From assembly GCA_902461475.1 (NCBI GenBank), contig CABPXX010000075.1, positions 1 through 6,553 of the forward strand: a DNA stretch of 6,553 nucleotides, read 5' to 3'. This stretch comes from an uncultured Eubacteriales bacterium. GTDB lineage: Bacteria > Bacillota > Clostridia > Oscillospirales > Oscillospiraceae. Made by a program: the position numbers and the translations under genes. This document shows, in pieces, positions 6,293-6,553 of this stretch. Under the pieces are notes generated by a model, which was not told the DNA's origin, did no database searches, and saw nothing but the letters and a program-made list of their open reading frames with translations. Numbering within the stretch: position 1 is the first letter of the stretch; every line of letters begins with the position of its first letter.

Positions 6293-6324
6293 TTGCCAAA
6301 GAAGTCCCAGGACTTCTTTGGCAA
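6293..6324. repeat. Perfect 14-pair inverted repeat
   Basis: TTGCCAAAGAAGTC (6293-6306) and GACTTCTTTGGCAA (6311-6324) are exact reverse complements around CCAG. An A run follows on the plus strand (total A stretch 6323-6328), so the T tract would be on the wrong side for a minus-strand terminator and is missing for a plus-strand one. It lies 7 bases after the previous hairpin. Confidence 0.6.
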
Positions 6325-6333
6325 AAAAGATTG

Positions 6334-6461
6334 CATGACGGATGGGGCTCGATTTCTGACGAAAAAGTCACCCCACCCGTCATGAGAAGTGTCATTTCCC
6401 CGGCACATGTCCGTGGAAATGACGGGATTTCAATTTATTCCGTCATCTGCGGATGACGGAA
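6334..6461. repeat. Three tandem hairpins sharing an ATGACGG/CCGTCAT heptamer
   Basis: Hairpin A pairs 6334-6347 with 6371-6384 (13 of 14 positions), with an inner TGAC/GTCA stem. Hairpin B pairs 6391-6403 with 6411-6423 (12 of 13). Hairpin C pairs 6438-6447 with 6452-6461 (10 of 10, loop TGCG). ATGACGG occurs at 6335, 6419 and 6453, and its complement CCGTCAT at 6377 and 6440, in alternating orientation. Arms of different hairpins can therefore also pair with one another. No coding gene with a ribosome binding site fits the stretch. This resembles composite REP-like elements; a structured RNA is an alternative. Confidence 0.55.
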
Positions 6462-6492
6462 CTCTGCGAGGCTCCGAACCCCGAGAGTTTTT
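6460..6492 (+). terminator. Possible terminator-like hairpin
   Basis: AACTCT (6460-6465) pairs with AGAGTT (6484-6489); beyond a bulged G, CGAGG (6467-6471) faces CCCCG (6479-6483) with one mismatch. Five T residues (6488-6492) close the structure, two of them inside the stem. It overlaps the last two bases of the preceding hairpin, so both cannot form fully together. Confidence 0.35.
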
Positions 6493-6503
6493 CCACAGCC
6501 TGA

Positions 6504-6538
6504 AAAAGGGGACGGGGTGCCACCGTGCCCCCTCGTGC
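6504..6538. repeat. Second copy of the GC-rich palindrome
   Basis: This 35-base stretch matches 6256-6290 in 29 positions without gaps. Its own stem is weaker: GGGGACGG (6508-6515) with CCGT plus CCCC (6523-6526 and 6528-6531) and one bulged G. The two copies face the same way and frame the hairpin series between them. Confidence 0.5.
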
Positions 6539-6553
6539 TATTTCATCCCGCCT

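Noticed and set aside
4783..6408. Open frame of 541 codons on the minus strand, opposite pyruvate kinase and running past both its ends
   Set aside because: Its product is an extreme Gly/His/Val/Asp mixture typical of the complement of a GC-rich gene, has no recognisable domain, and its start lies inside a hairpin with no ribosome binding site. The plus strand carries an intact pyruvate kinase.

Overview
This 6.5 kb window looks like a chromosomal housekeeping segment from a GC-rich, low-oxygen Firmicute, probably a Clostridia/Oscillospiraceae-type gut anaerobe. The reasons are inferential: a class I (Fe-S type) fumarase beta subunit, AGGAGG-like ribosome binding sites before every gene, a DivIVA-like coiled-coil protein, a DUF21-CBS-CorC protein, and GC-rich intergenic palindromes. 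I see no phage, transposase, CRISPR, tRNA or rRNA.

Layout. Bases 1-127 hold GC-rich palindromes and no convincing gene. Bases 128-1352 are a minus-strand two-gene unit: a DivIVA-like coiled-coil protein followed, with an 8-base overlap, by the beta subunit of a two-subunit fumarase/tartrate dehydratase. It ends in a strong intrinsic terminator at 128-165. Bases 1353-1558 are a divergent promoter region with one sigma-A-type promoter facing each way. Bases 1559-3157 are a probable plus-strand two-gene operon: family I inorganic pyrophosphatase, then a family 2 glycosyltransferase, closed by a long hairpin terminator. Bases 3158-3348 hold that terminator and a separate promoter with a structured leader for a TTG-initiated CNNM/CorC-type CBS membrane protein (3349-4692). 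A short terminator and a leader hairpin precede pyruvate kinase (4819-6237). Bases 6238-6553 hold no gene but a dense series of hairpins with a repeated ATGACGG/CCGTCAT heptamer, framed by two imperfect copies of a 35-base GC-rich palindrome.

How the genes relate. Pyruvate kinase and fumarase belong to central carbon metabolism. Pyrophosphatase removes PPi made by biosynthesis, including nucleotide-sugar synthesis that would feed the adjacent glycosyltransferase. The CBS protein is probably a divalent-cation (Mg/Co) transporter or regulator. These links are metabolic and loose; the segment does not look like a dedicated new system. The two oddest items are the fumarase beta subunit coupled to a coiled-coil gene instead of its alpha subunit, and the palindrome cluster after pyruvate kinase.
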